Positions 25,546-34,561 of a stretch of 64,000 bases of DNA are shown here, piece after piece (the stretch's first letter is position 1; the number at the start of each line of letters is the position of its first letter). The translations under genes and the position numbers were made by a program. Source of the DNA: CAYWVR01 sp964461715 (lineage in GTDB: Bacteria > Planctomycetota > Phycisphaerae > FEN-1346); contig CAYWVR010000018.1 of NCBI GenBank assembly GCA_964461715.1, forward strand, positions 6,306-70,305. The letters run 5' to 3'. The notes beneath the pieces are model-generated. The model saw only the letters and a list, made by a program, of their open reading frames with translations. It ran no database searches and was not told the DNA's origin.

Positions 25546-26541
25546 GTGGGCCGGCGGCTGATCATCTTTACGCGGGACCGGACGAACGCGGCCTTCCGAC
25601 AGCGGATCCAGCCGTACCTGGCCCCGCTTCTCGGGCGCGGCATCTCGACGGAGGTCGTCGTGCTGCCGAAATGGCCGCTCGGGAGGCGGCGGGCCCTGGC
25701 GCGAGCGAAGGATTTCGACGGGGTCCTCCTGCACCGAAAGACCCTCACCGCCTGGGACGCGGCGGCCCTGGGACGGGCCCGGCGCCTGATCTACGATTTC
25801 GACGATGCGGTCATGCTCAAGGCCCGCGCCCCCGAGACGCCCCACCCGGGCCGCGCCCGGCGATTCGCCCGGACCGTCGGACGGGCGGACCTCGTGACCG
25901 CCGGGAGCCCTGTCCTCGCGGCCCGGGCCGAGGATGCCGGGGCCGAGCGCGTCGAGACCGTCCCCACGGGCTTGAACGTGCGCGGCCGGTACGTGCCGAA
26001 GGCGGATTACGCGGCCGAGGGACCCGTGCGGCTCGTCTGGATCGGGAGCCGGAGCACCTTGAGGCAACTGGAGTCGCTGCGGCCCGCCCTGGAGGCCCTG
26101 GGACGGAGCGTACCGGGTCTGGTGCTCCGGGTCATCGCGGACGCCCCGCTTCAGGTCGCGGGGCTCGAGGTCGAGAACGTGCCCTGGGCCCGCGAAACGG
26201 AGGCCCGCCTCCTGGCCGAAACCGATATCGGCATCTCGCCGCTGCCGGATACCGCCTACACGCGCGGCAAATGCGGGTTCAAGGTTCTCCAGTACATGGC
26301 GGCGGGGCTGCCGGTGGTGGCAAGCCCCGTGGGCGTCAACGCCGACTACGTCCGCGACGGCGAGACGGGCCTGCACGCGAGGGACGCAGCGGCGTGGGTC
26401 GAGGCCGTCGGCCAACTGGCCTCCGACGCCGCCCTGCGCGAACAATTCGGCCGCGCCGGCCGCGCCCGCGCCGAGGCCGAGGTCGACGTCGCCGTCCTTG
26501 CCCCCCGCCTCTCGGAGCTCATCGAGAGGACCCTGGCGTAG
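25546..26541 (+). CDS. Glycosyltransferase, GT-B fold (GT4-like)
   Basis: Likely transfers a nucleotide-sugar-derived residue to a lipid, glycan or other acceptor (331 aa). The N-terminal Rossmann half is short; the C-terminal half has VRLVWIGSRSTLRQL (nucleotide-binding start) and GKCGFKVLQYMAAGLPVVASPVGVNADYV, the conserved donor-site region of GT4 enzymes. The start is GTG at 25546, two bases after the nnrE stop, with GGGGGAGG upstream. The tight spacing to nnrE suggests co-transcription, but no other glycan gene is adjacent, so the acceptor is unknown. Confidence 0.85.
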   Translation: MGRRLIIFTRDRTNAAFRQRIQPYLAPLLGRGISTEVVVLPKWPLGRRRALARAKDFDGVLLHRKTLTAWDAAALGRARRLIYDFDDAVMLKARAPETPHPGRARRFARTVGRADLVTAGSPVLAARAEDAGAERVETVPTGLNVRGRYVPKADYAAEGPVRLVWIGSRSTLRQLESLRPALEALGRSVPGLVLRVIADAPLQVAGLEVENVPWARETEARLLAETDIGISPLPDTAYTRGKCGFKVLQYMAAGLPVVASPVGVNADYVRDGETGLHARDAAAWVEAVGQLASDAALREQFGRAGRARAEAEVDVAVLAPRLSELIERTLA

Positions 26542-26568
26542 CCTCCACGGCCTTGGGGGGGCGGGGGC

Positions 26569-27645
26569 CTACTCGGGGGCCGCCTTCTCGCGCAGATTCT
26601 TCGCCCTCAGCCGCGCGGCGGCCGCCTCGACACAGTCGCCGCGCGCGTCGAGGACCTCGGCGTAGTGATCGAGGACGCCGGGCAGGGCGGGATGGTCGTG
26701 GCCCGCTTTCTCAAGGCATTCGAGGCACTCGGCGAAGCAGGCGTCGGCCTCGTCCCACTGCTTCCGCTTGCCCAGGAGGACCCCCACGGCGTCCAGCGAC
26801 CGGGCCACCAGGTCGGGGCTCCCCAGACGCCGGGCCACGGCCAGCGATTGCCGCGCGGGCACCAGGGCTTCCGCGTACCGCCCCTGCTCCGAGAGAACGT
26901 GGGCAAGGTCGTAGAGGCTCCCGGCAACGTCAGGATGCGCAAGCGGCAGGGCCGCCCGGCGAATCGCCAGGGCCCGCCGAAGGAGCGGCTCCGCCTGCGT
27001 CGCCCGGTCCGTCGCGATGCGAAGGTCCGCCAAGGCGGCCAGGGCCGCCGCCACGAGCGGATGCGCCGAACCGTGGGCCTTCTCGGCCTCGGCGACGCCT
27101 CGCCTGAGCAGCCGCTCCGCCTCCGCGTCCTTACCGCGACGGTGATAGCAGGCGGCGAGGCTCTCCAGGGCATGGAGCCGCCGGGGGTCCCCCGCCGGGA
27201 CCTGCTTCTCCTTGATCGCTAGGGCGCGGGCCAGCAGGGCCTCAGCCTCGTCGAAGCGGCCCTGGTCGTCGCGGAGGATGGCCAGGTTGTTGAGCGTCGA
27301 GGCAAGGCGGAGGTCCTCCGGCCCGAACGCCTCCTCAAAAAGGGCCAGGGCCCGCGCGAGGAGGGCGTCGGCCTCGCCCAGGCGACCCCGGCGGCGGCGG
27401 ACTTCGGCCAGGCTGTGCAGGGCACGGGCCAGGCGGGGCGCATCCGGCGGGTCGGCGGAGGAGGCCCGGTCACGGGCCGCATCGAGGAACTTCTCCGCCA
27501 CGCCCAGGTCCCCGGCCACCAGGGCCCCCTCCCCCAGAGCCAGCAGGTCGTCCAGGGCCTCGGTCGGAGCAGGCCCCGCCTCGGCCGCGCCGACGGTCCC
27601 CGCCAGCATCGTCCCGGCCAGAACCAGGATCGCGCGGGCAGCCAT
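26569..27645 (-). CDS. Secreted or periplasmic tetratricopeptide-repeat protein
   Basis: A 358-aa protein with a signal peptide (residues 1 to about 22, ends VGAAEA) and about six 42-residue TPR units of the kinesin-light-chain/TPR_10-12 type. Recurrent features are LALFEEAFGPEDLRLASTLNNLA, AEALLARALAIKEKQVP and AEPLLRRALAIRRA. The ATG at 27645 follows GGAG. These repeats mediate protein-protein contacts; no partner is evident. It lies 61 bp downstream of the aminotransferase gene on the same strand and may be read through from it. Confidence 0.78.
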   Translation of the reverse strand: MAARAILVLAGTMLAGTVGAAEAGPAPTEALDDLLALGEGALVAGDLGVAEKFLDAARDRASSADPPDAPRLARALHSLAEVRRRRGRLGEADALLARALALFEEAFGPEDLRLASTLNNLAILRDDQGRFDEAEALLARALAIKEKQVPAGDPRRLHALESLAACYHRRGKDAEAERLLRRGVAEAEKAHGSAHPLVAAALAALADLRIATDRATQAEPLLRRALAIRRAALPLAHPDVAGSLYDLAHVLSEQGRYAEALVPARQSLAVARRLGSPDLVARSLDAVGVLLGKRKQWDEADACFAECLECLEKAGHDHPALPGVLDHYAEVLDARGDCVEAAAARLRAKNLREKAAPE

Positions 27646-27706
27646 GGCGAGTCTCCGGACGCGGCGCAGAACCGGCCCCGCAGGGGCTTGGGGGCGCTTC
27701 TGGGCC

Positions 27707-28897
27707 TCAGCCCTTAAGCAACGCCGCGATGCGGTCCAGGCCCTTCTCGATGTCCTCCATCGAGATGGCGAACGAGAGCCGCACGCAGGCGTCGTCGCCG
27801 AATCCCGCACCCGGCACCACCGCCACCTTCGCCTCCTCCAGCAGCCGCTCGGCAAAGGTGACGCTGCGCGGCGTGTCGGCCTCGGGCCCGAGGATCCGGT
27901 CGAGGGCCTCGCCCAGGTTCGGGAAGCAGTAGAAGGCCCCCTGCGGCCGGACGCACCGGACGCCCGGCATCGCCTCCAGCCGCTCGACCATGGCCAAGCG
28001 GCGGCGGTCGAACTCCGTGAACATGGCCTCAAACGGCTCCGTGGACCCCGAAACCGCCGCCATGGCCGCGTACTGGGCGATGCTCGTCGCGTTCGAGGTC
28101 GACTGGCTCTGGAGCTTGCTCATGGCGGCGATGACGTCGGCGGGCCCGGCGGCCCAGCCGATCCGCCACCCGGTCATGGCCCACGTCTTCGAGGCCCCGC
28201 CGAAGGTGATCGTCCGCTCCGGCAGGCTCGGCGCGAGCGTCGCGAAGGCGCACGTGTCCACACCGTCGTAGACCAACTCATTGTAGATTTCGTCCGAGAA
28301 GACCCAGATGTCCTCTTGTGCAACGACCTCCGCCAGGGCCTGAAGCTCATCGGACGTGTAAACCACGCCCGTCGGGTTCGAGGGCGAGTTCAGGATGAAG
28401 GCCCGGGTGCGCGGCGTAAGGGCAGCGGCGAGCTGATCGGGCGTGATCTTGAAGCCCTGGTCGCTCCCGGCCACCAGCCGCACCGGCTCGGCCCCCGCCA
28501 GACGGATGTGCTCCGGGTACGAGACCCAGTACGGCACGGGCAGGATGACCTCGTCGCCGGGGTTCAGCGTGGCCATGCACGCCTCGAAGAGGGCGTACTT
28601 GCCGCCCGCCGTGATGATGACCTCGGAGGGCTCGTAGACGAGGCCCTCGACCCGCCTGAGGTAGTCCGCCACGGCCTCCTTCAGGGCCGGGAGGCCCGAG
28701 GCCGGGAGGTACCCGTGGTGGCCCGCGTCGATGGCTTCCTTGGCGGCCTCGCAGATGTGCGAGGGGGTCCGGAAGTCGGGCTCCCCCGCCCCGAAGCTCA
28801 CCACGTCCTCGCCCGCGGCCTTCATCGCCTTGGCCTTGGCGCTGACGGCCAAGGTCACCGACGGGGCGATGGCGGCGGCACGTTGGCTGATCTGCAT
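27707..28897 (-). CDS. Class I aspartate/aromatic aminotransferase (PLP-dependent)
   Basis: Cytoplasmic fold-type I aminotransferase (396 aa). Visible motifs: FGAGEPDFRTP near the start, the NSPSNPTG loop near residue 168, DEIYNELVYDG (PLP-ring Asp region), the PLP lysine in GGASKTWAMTGWRIGW near residue 230, and the carboxylate-binding Arg in CVRLSFAIS near the C-terminus. This is the aspartate aminotransferase family Ig pattern, which uses Asp or aromatic donors with 2-oxoglutarate. The ATG at 28897 was preferred over upstream starts because GAGGAG precedes it and the family begins here. Confidence 0.92.
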   Translation of the reverse strand: MQISQRAAAIAPSVTLAVSAKAKAMKAAGEDVVSFGAGEPDFRTPSHICEAAKEAIDAGHHGYLPASGLPALKEAVADYLRRVEGLVYEPSEVIITAGGKYALFEACMATLNPGDEVILPVPYWVSYPEHIRLAGAEPVRLVAGSDQGFKITPDQLAAALTPRTRAFILNSPSNPTGVVYTSDELQALAEVVAQEDIWVFSDEIYNELVYDGVDTCAFATLAPSLPERTITFGGASKTWAMTGWRIGWAAGPADVIAAMSKLQSQSTSNATSIAQYAAMAAVSGSTEPFEAMFTEFDRRRLAMVERLEAMPGVRCVRPQGAFYCFPNLGEALDRILGPEADTPRSVTFAERLLEEAKVAVVPGAGFGDDACVRLSFAISMEDIEKGLDRIAALLKG

Positions 28898-29035
28898 GGA
28901 GGCGTCTCCTCGGGTCCGGTACGGCGGCATGGTACCGAGGGGGCGCGGCGAATGCAAGCGGGCGGCGAAGTCGGCTCGACGCGGCCCCGGGAGCCTGACA
29001 CATGCGCAGGGATCGATGGTTCCCGGCGTCCCGGC

Positions 29036-30046
29036 CTACAGCTCGGTCCTCGGCACGGTCACCGGTTTGCCGCCTGCGGCGCCGCTTTTCCAGGCGGCTT
29101 CGGTGAGCTCGATGACGCGGAGGCCGCATTCGGCGGGGGCGGCGGGCTGCTCGGCGCCCTGGATGCTCCGGATGAAGTTCTGCGCGATGGAGCCGCCGTC
29201 GAGGGCCGCGGTGTCGACCGTGAGGACCGGACCGTCGCGGCCGGTGATTTCCATCAGGGGCCGGCCCTGCCGGATGTGGAAGCCGCCCGCGTCCCCCATA
29301 ATGCTGATATCCTCATACATGTCGGCCCCGGGATAGTCGCCGACAACGTTCAGCGTCCCGAGGGCCCCGCCGCGGAAGCGGACCGAGAGGGCCGCGTTGA
29401 TGTCGACCGGCGTCCCGCGGTTGTCGAGCCGGGCCGAGACGGTCTCGGCCTCCAGGCCCGTCATCCAAAGCATGATGTCCACGAGGTGGCTGCCGGAATC
29501 GTTCAATTGCCCGCCGCCGGAGAGCTCCGGCACCTGCCGCCACAGGCCCTTCGTCGCGACCTTCCACCCCTGGCCCTGGTAGGCGTGGACCGTCTGGACG
29601 GGGCCGATGCGGCCGTCGGCGACGGCCCCGCGGATGTACCGGTACGCCCCGCCGTAGTGCCGCTGGTACCCGATAACGAGTGTGAGGCCCGTCTCGCGGA
29701 CTTTGCGGACGACCTCGATGGCGCGGTCGATGCGGCAGGTCATGGGCTTTTCGACGAGGACGTGGACGCCCCGGTCGAGGCCGGCCATGATCTGCTCGTA
29801 ATGGACGGTGTGGGGGCTGGCGATGACGATGCCCGTCAGGTCCTCGGCCTCCAGCAGGGCCGCGTAATCGTCGTACTCGGCGCACTCGCGGAGGTGAGCC
29901 CATCGCTCCTTGGCGGTGAGGCGGCGGGTCGGGTCGGGATCGGCCAGGGCCGTGACGTGGACCTCGTGGAGGGGCTCGAGCTCGCGGATGTGGCGGTTCA
30001 TGATGCCCCCGCAGCCGATCAGGCCGATGCGGATTTCCTCGGTCAT
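29036..30046 (-). CDS. Gfo/Idh/MocA-family NAD(P)-dependent oxidoreductase
   Basis: Sugar or inositol-type dehydrogenase (336 aa). The Rossmann domain opens with IRIGLIGCGGIMNRH and continues to the conserved EKPMTCRIDRA block near residue 100 (the E-K-P motif). The C-terminal alpha/beta domain has GGGQLNDSGSHLVDIMLWM, with the family's active-site Asp/His region. No signal peptide, so cytoplasmic. The substrate is not predictable. It stands alone between the aminotransferase and the cytochrome maturation genes. Confidence 0.9.
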   Translation of the reverse strand: MTEEIRIGLIGCGGIMNRHIRELEPLHEVHVTALADPDPTRRLTAKERWAHLRECAEYDDYAALLEAEDLTGIVIASPHTVHYEQIMAGLDRGVHVLVEKPMTCRIDRAIEVVRKVRETGLTLVIGYQRHYGGAYRYIRGAVADGRIGPVQTVHAYQGQGWKVATKGLWRQVPELSGGGQLNDSGSHLVDIMLWMTGLEAETVSARLDNRGTPVDINAALSVRFRGGALGTLNVVGDYPGADMYEDISIMGDAGGFHIRQGRPLMEITGRDGPVLTVDTAALDGGSIAQNFIRSIQGAEQPAAPAECGLRVIELTEAAWKSGAAGGKPVTVPRTEL

Positions 30047-30121
30047 CGTGGTGCCTTTCGTTGGGTCTCGTGGGCGTTCAGGAACGACACGCGCGGCGCA
30101 AGCGCCGCGGCCAAAAAAATC

Positions 30122-30904
30122 CTATGCATATGAGTGCAGGCCCTGGAAGATCTTCGCGAGGTTCACCCAGAGCAGCGTTACCAGGATACAGATCGCGCCG
30201 ACAAGGACAAGCGCCGAGGCGGCCCGCGGGTAGCGGCGGCCGTAGGCCCCGCGAAAATGAAGGTACGCGAGGAACACCAGCCACGAGACGAACGACCAGA
30301 GTTCCTTCGGGTCCCAGTGCCACCAGTCGTCCCACGCGAGCCGCCCCCACCACGCCCCCAGCACGAGGCCCACCGTCAGGAGCGGAAAGCCCGCCAGGAC
30401 CATCCGGTGCGTGCCCGTCTCGTAGCCGACGACCGCCGGGTCGGCCGGAGTCGGACCCGAGAGAACGTGCGCGACGGCCTGGAAGCTCGCCTTCGCCAGG
30501 AGCACGTACGCCAGGACGTAGACGCCGACGTGCGGGACGAAGAGCGGGCTCTGGAGGGCGGGCGGCAAGCGCTGCGGGGCCGGGCTGAAGAACCGGAAGA
30601 CGACCGGCACGAGGACCACGGCCCCCACCGCCGCGTCCCCCCACTCGCCGCCGACGCCGAGGCCGACGCGGCACAGGAGCGTGATCGCCAGGATCGCCGC
30701 CCCCATCGCCAGCCACACCTCGTAGAGGTTCTGGAGCGGGACGTGGCCGACCTCCGTCCACCGGAGGACCCATGCGGCGGCGCACAGGCCGCCGGCCACG
30801 ATCAGCATCCCCCACCCCGCCCTCCGAGTCCGCAACAGGAGCAGCAGCGCCGCGACGGCGTAGGCGGCCAGGGCGGGCCAGAGGAGGACCTCAGAGGTCG
30901 CCAC
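30122..30904 (-). CDS. ccsA: System II cytochrome c maturation protein CcsA/ResC
   Basis: Integral membrane heme handler (260 aa) that, with ResB, delivers heme to apocytochromes c. About eight membrane helices are visible. The tryptophan-rich heme-binding segment is WDDWWHWDPKELWSF near residue 195, and conserved histidines occur in HVGVYVLAYVLL and elsewhere. The start overlaps resB by 14 bp. It serves c-type cytochromes such as the CxxCH protein at 49207-52773, whose maturation requires this system. Confidence 0.92.
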   Translation of the reverse strand: MATSEVLLWPALAAYAVAALLLLLRTRRAGWGMLIVAGGLCAAAWVLRWTEVGHVPLQNLYEVWLAMGAAILAITLLCRVGLGVGGEWGDAAVGAVVLVPVVFRFFSPAPQRLPPALQSPLFVPHVGVYVLAYVLLAKASFQAVAHVLSGPTPADPAVVGYETGTHRMVLAGFPLLTVGLVLGAWWGRLAWDDWWHWDPKELWSFVSWLVFLAYLHFRGAYGRRYPRAASALVLVGAICILVTLLWVNLAKIFQGLHSYA

Positions 30905-32024
30905 GGTCGGCCTCCTTCCTCCCGCGCCTGCGGAGCGCGGCCCGGGCCCGCTCGCCCCAGCACCGGAGCATCGTCCCGCCGACGAGCAGGGCGAAGCCCG
31001 CGTACGCCAGGCCGAGCCCCGAGTTCGACCGGACCGTCAGCACCGTGTACGCATGCGCCTCGTGATCGTAGTCGGCCTGGAAGAACCCGTAGCCGCCGTG
31101 GTCGAGCGGCTGGTTGACCTCGAGGGTGGCGGTGTGGACGACCTCGCCATCTTCGATGACCTCGACCTCGCTGAAGTAGCCCTTGGGCATCCCGCCGCGC
31201 GGCCGGACGAGGTAGATTTGCGGCCCGGCCTCGGGCGGGAGGTGCTCGGGCATGCCGACGAGACGCGCCAGGGGCATCATCCCGTACTCCTCGCCCGGCG
31301 CGACGACGATCCAGCCGCACATCGACCGATCGTCGTGCGCGGCCTCGACCTCGACCGCCCGGACGCCCGTGCCGGGCATGGGCGCGGCATCGGTGACGCG
31401 GCCCGCGTCGTCGGTCTCCACGGCCGCATCCTCGATGACCCGGAGCACGCGGACCCGCAGGCGGGTGCCCTCGACCTCGACCCACTCCCCGACCGTCCAG
31501 TCGAACGGCTGGACCATGAGCTGGTCCTGCGGCATGCCGGGCGGCGGGGGGACCTCGACGGCGAGCGGCCAGGAGCCCGTCGGCTCGTAGTACTCGATGC
31601 GGAAATCGCGCAGCCGCAGGGCGAACGGCAACTCGCCCAGCACCTTCCCCGTGCCGCGCTCGAGGAGGACGTCGCTCGCCTCGCCCTCGCCGATGACCAT
31701 GTAGCCCTCGGGAATCTTGTCGCGCCCGAGGAAGCGGGCGGCGGCGCGATGGCCGAGCGGTCCGCCCCACCCTCCGCCCGCCAGAACCAGCAGCGCCCCG
31801 AGGTGCACCGCCGCGAGGCCCGGCGACCGAATGAGCCGGAGGTCCGCGACGAAACACGCGACCAGGAGGCCCGCGAGCAGGAACCAGAAGACGACCAGGG
31901 GCCCCGAGTTGAACAGGGCCCGCGCCCGCTCCGCCCCGACGAACGCCCCGACGACCGCCAGGACCGCCAACAGAGCCAGGGCGGCGAGGGTGGCGATCAT
32001 CGCGATGCGGCGGGCACGTTTCAT
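30891..32024 (-). CDS. resB: ResB-like cytochrome c maturation protein
   Basis: Membrane partner of CcsA (377 aa). N-terminal helices at about residues 9-30, 40-60 and 68-85 precede a large extracytoplasmic beta-rich domain (about 100-325: FRIEYYEPTGSWPLAVEV, LEVNQPLDHGGYGFFQADYD) and a final membrane helix (LGLAYAGFALLVGGTMLR). The His in LDHGGYGFFQ is typical of ResB. The start is uncertain: ATGs at 32024, 32033 and 32042 are all in frame, and MKRARR at 32024 gives the usual positive-inside N-terminus. Confidence 0.88.
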   Translation of the reverse strand: MKRARRIAMIATLAALALLAVLAVVGAFVGAERARALFNSGPLVVFWFLLAGLLVACFVADLRLIRSPGLAAVHLGALLVLAGGGWGGPLGHRAAARFLGRDKIPEGYMVIGEGEASDVLLERGTGKVLGELPFALRLRDFRIEYYEPTGSWPLAVEVPPPPGMPQDQLMVQPFDWTVGEWVEVEGTRLRVRVLRVIEDAAVETDDAGRVTDAAPMPGTGVRAVEVEAAHDDRSMCGWIVVAPGEEYGMMPLARLVGMPEHLPPEAGPQIYLVRPRGGMPKGYFSEVEVIEDGEVVHTATLEVNQPLDHGGYGFFQADYDHEAHAYTVLTVRSNSGLGLAYAGFALLVGGTMLRCWGERARAALRRRGRKEADRGDL

Positions 32025-32073
32025 AGGCCTCATGGGCTGCAAGCCGCAGGTGGCGTGGGCCTGCCGCCCTGCG

Positions 32074-32691
32074 TTAGCGGTACGAGGGCAAGTAGTCCCC
32101 GTGCGCCTCGATCAGGTCGTCGCACAGGGCGACGATCTCGTCAATCGCCAGTTCCGCCGCCGTGTGCGGGTCGAGCATGGCCGCCTGGTAGATGCGGTCC
32201 CGCCGGCGCTCGAGCGCCGCCTCCACGGTCAGGAGCTACACGTTCACATTCGTCCGGTTCACGGCCGCGCACGGCTCCGGCAGGTCGCCGACGGCGCACG
32301 GGTTCACACCGCCCGAATCGCACATGCACGGCACCTCGACGCAGGCCGCCGCGGGGATGGTCTGGCCCAGGCCGTGCCTCTTCGGGACCTCGAAGTCGAT
32401 GACGGTCGAGGGCTCGTACCCGCCCACCTGGACGGCGTTAACGACGTAGCGGGCGCCGTGGAGGGCGTCCTTGCGCTCCTCGGGCCCGAGGTGGCAGGTG
32501 ATGCGGGCGCGACCGGCATCGATCTGGGCGTTCAGGTTCTCGAGCATCATCCGCGACTCGTCGAGCCGCGCGCGGTCGATGTCGTAGAGGGCGAAGTGGC
32601 TTTCGGCGAGCGCCTCGGCGAGCATGCAGTCGCCGAGGATGTTCTTGGCGAAGATGGTGCTCCCGGCCCCCAGGAAGGCGATCTTGGGCAT
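32074..32691 (-). pseudogene. Broken GH4 alpha-galactosidase/alpha-glucosidase-like gene (internal deletion plus amber stop)
   Basis: The N-terminus is a clear GH4 NAD-binding start (MPKIAFLGAGSTIFAKNILGD, then LYDIDRARL and VVNAVQVGGYEP). After KRHGLGQTI it jumps, near 32353, to the C-terminal third (ACVEVPCMCDSGGVNP, AAVNRTNVNV). About 220 residues, including the metal-binding Cys/His site, are missing. A TAG at 32236-32238 then interrupts it, and the same frame continues with the normal GH4 tail (YQAAMLDPHTAAELAIDEI ... GDYLPSYR) to a TAA at 32074. The total of 206 codons is less than half the usual ~430. AAGGAG precedes the ATG. Not functional as a glycosidase. Confidence 0.88.
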
Positions 32692-32852
32692 CGGCACTGG
32701 GCTCCTTCGGCGCCGGCTCAGGCGCGATCGAAGGGGCCATTTTGCCGCCTCCGGCACGCAGCGTCAATGTCCTGCGCTGCTTTCCTCTCTTCGCGCCGCC
32801 CGCCGAATCGTGTATCCTACCCGTTTCGGACCTCGACCGGAAAGGACGCGCC

Positions 32853-34343
32853 GTGCCCAACCTCCTCTTCCTCTACACCGACGAGCAGCGCTTCGACACG
32901 CTGGCCGCCTACGGAAACCGCCGCATCGAGACGCCGAACCTCAACCGGCTGACCGAGGCCTCGACCGTCTTCGAGCGGGCCTACGTCACCCAGCCCGTCT
33001 GCACGCCGTCGCGCTCGAGCCTCCTGACGGGCCTGTACCCGCACTCGAACGGATGCGTCCAGAACAACATCCCCCTCTCGTCCGACACGCGGTGCCTGCC
33101 CGAGATGATCGAGACGGGCGACGACGTCGCGACGGCCCATCACGGCAAGTGGCACCTCGGCGACGAGATCTACGCCCAGCACGGCTTCCAGGAGTGGCGG
33201 GCCACCGAGGACACCTATCACCGCTGGTACGGACCGGAGCGGGACCAGGCCGACCGCTCCGCGTACCATCACTGGCTCATCGAGCGCGGCGCCCGCCCCG
33301 GGCCGAACGACCTGCCGCCCGAGATCGGATCGCGCTTCTTCCGAGAGCAGATTCACCGCTTCCCGGAAGAACTCGCGCGGCCGACGTTTCTGGCCGAAGA
33401 GGCCACCCGCTTCATCCACGAGCACCGCGGCCACCCCTGGATTCTCTACGTCAACTGGCTCGAGCCGCACATGCCCTTCACCTCTTGCCGCGACGATCAA
33501 TACCCGCGCGAGGACGTGATCGTGCCGGGGAACTTCAATCACGCCCTCGACGAGACGAACACGCTCCGGGCCCGCCTGGCGACGGCGAAGTACCGGGCCG
33601 AGGGCTTCGAGGGCCTGCCCCTGGAGGACGAGAAGGACTGGCGGGAGCTGATCGCCCGGTACTGGGGCATGGTCAGCCTCGTCGACACGAGCGTCGGACG
33701 GATTCTCGCGGCGCTCGAAGAGACGGGCCAGGATGACGAGACGATCCTCGTCTTCACGAGCGACCACGGCGACCTGATGGGCAGCCACCGGATGCTGGGC
33801 AAGGGCTTTATGTTTGACGAATCGACGCGCGTGCCCCTGGCGATCCGCCTCCCCGGCCAGACCCGCGGCCGCCGCCTCCGAGGGCCCGTGAGCCAGATCG
33901 ACGTCGTCCCGACGCTCCTCGCGCTGATGGGCGAGACGCCGCCCCCCGAGCTCCAGGGCACGAGCCTTGGCCCCGCGCTCGAAACGAGCGTCGAGCCCGA
34001 GCGCGACGTCTTCATCGAGTGGAACACCGATGCCGCCAAGACCCGCCCCGAGAAGGCGGCCCGACAGATGCGAACCTTCGGCGCCGAGGACCTGGGCGAC
34101 CCCGAGGCCGTCGCCGCCAGCCTCGGCGACAACGTCCGCACCGTCGTCACGCCCGACGGTTGGAAGCTGAACTGGAGCCAGGTGGGCGAGCATGAGCTGT
34201 ATAACCTCCCGGCCGACCCGCTCGAGCTCCGGAACCTCGTGGGCGACGCCGACCAGGCCGACCGCGTCGCCACCCTTCGCGACCGCATCCGCGCCTGGCA
34301 GGATCGCACCGCCGATCCCGTCCGAGACGAGGCCCGCGCATGA
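32853..34343 (+). CDS. Type I sulfatase (formylglycine-dependent)
   Basis: Hydrolyses a sulfate ester (496 aa). It begins with PNLLFLYTDEQR, the first metal-binding segment. The formylglycine motif CTPSR is near residue 50, followed by LLTG. HHGKWHLG near residue 97 and FTSDHGDLMGSH near 306 complete the calcium/catalytic site. The C-terminal sub-domain ends with the usual ELYNLPADPLELRNL. No signal peptide is visible, so it may be cytoplasmic unless the start is misjudged. The GTG at 32853 follows GGAAAGGACG. The cysteine needs a sulfatase-modifying enzyme encoded elsewhere. An internally deleted sulfatase overlaps its stop. Confidence 0.93.
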   Translation: MPNLLFLYTDEQRFDTLAAYGNRRIETPNLNRLTEASTVFERAYVTQPVCTPSRSSLLTGLYPHSNGCVQNNIPLSSDTRCLPEMIETGDDVATAHHGKWHLGDEIYAQHGFQEWRATEDTYHRWYGPERDQADRSAYHHWLIERGARPGPNDLPPEIGSRFFREQIHRFPEELARPTFLAEEATRFIHEHRGHPWILYVNWLEPHMPFTSCRDDQYPREDVIVPGNFNHALDETNTLRARLATAKYRAEGFEGLPLEDEKDWRELIARYWGMVSLVDTSVGRILAALEETGQDDETILVFTSDHGDLMGSHRMLGKGFMFDESTRVPLAIRLPGQTRGRRLRGPVSQIDVVPTLLALMGETPPPELQGTSLGPALETSVEPERDVFIEWNTDAAKTRPEKAARQMRTFGAEDLGDPEAVAASLGDNVRTVVTPDGWKLNWSQVGEHELYNLPADPLELRNLVGDADQADRVATLRDRIRAWQDRTADPVRDEARA

Positions 34344-34543
34344 AAACCATCCTCATCCTCATGCACTCCCACCGCCACCGCGACGCCCCCGACCATCACC
34401 TCGTCTACGATCTCCGGGAGGACCCGCACCAGCAGCGCCCGCTGCGCGACGACGTCCTCGAAGCCGAGCCGGCCGGCCGCCTGAAATCCCTCCTCGAATC
34501 CGTCGACGCGCCGCCGTGTCCGTTTGAGCGGACGGGCCTATAA
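34340..34543 (+). pseudogene. Internally deleted second sulfatase (only the two ends remain)
   Basis: A 67-codon frame whose ATG overlaps the preceding sulfatase stop (ATGA). Its first residues (MKTILILM-S) match the opening beta strand of a sulfatase. The remainder (HLVYDLREDPHQQRPLRDD ... APPCPFERTGL) matches the extreme C-terminus of sulfatases of the YDLxxDP ... DAPPEQFERLGL type. The formylglycine site and about 400 residues between are gone, and the frame is intact across the junction near 34366. Not an enzyme; a deletion remnant or assembly collapse. Confidence 0.75.
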
Positions 34544-34561
34544 CCACTAAAGGACTTCCCG

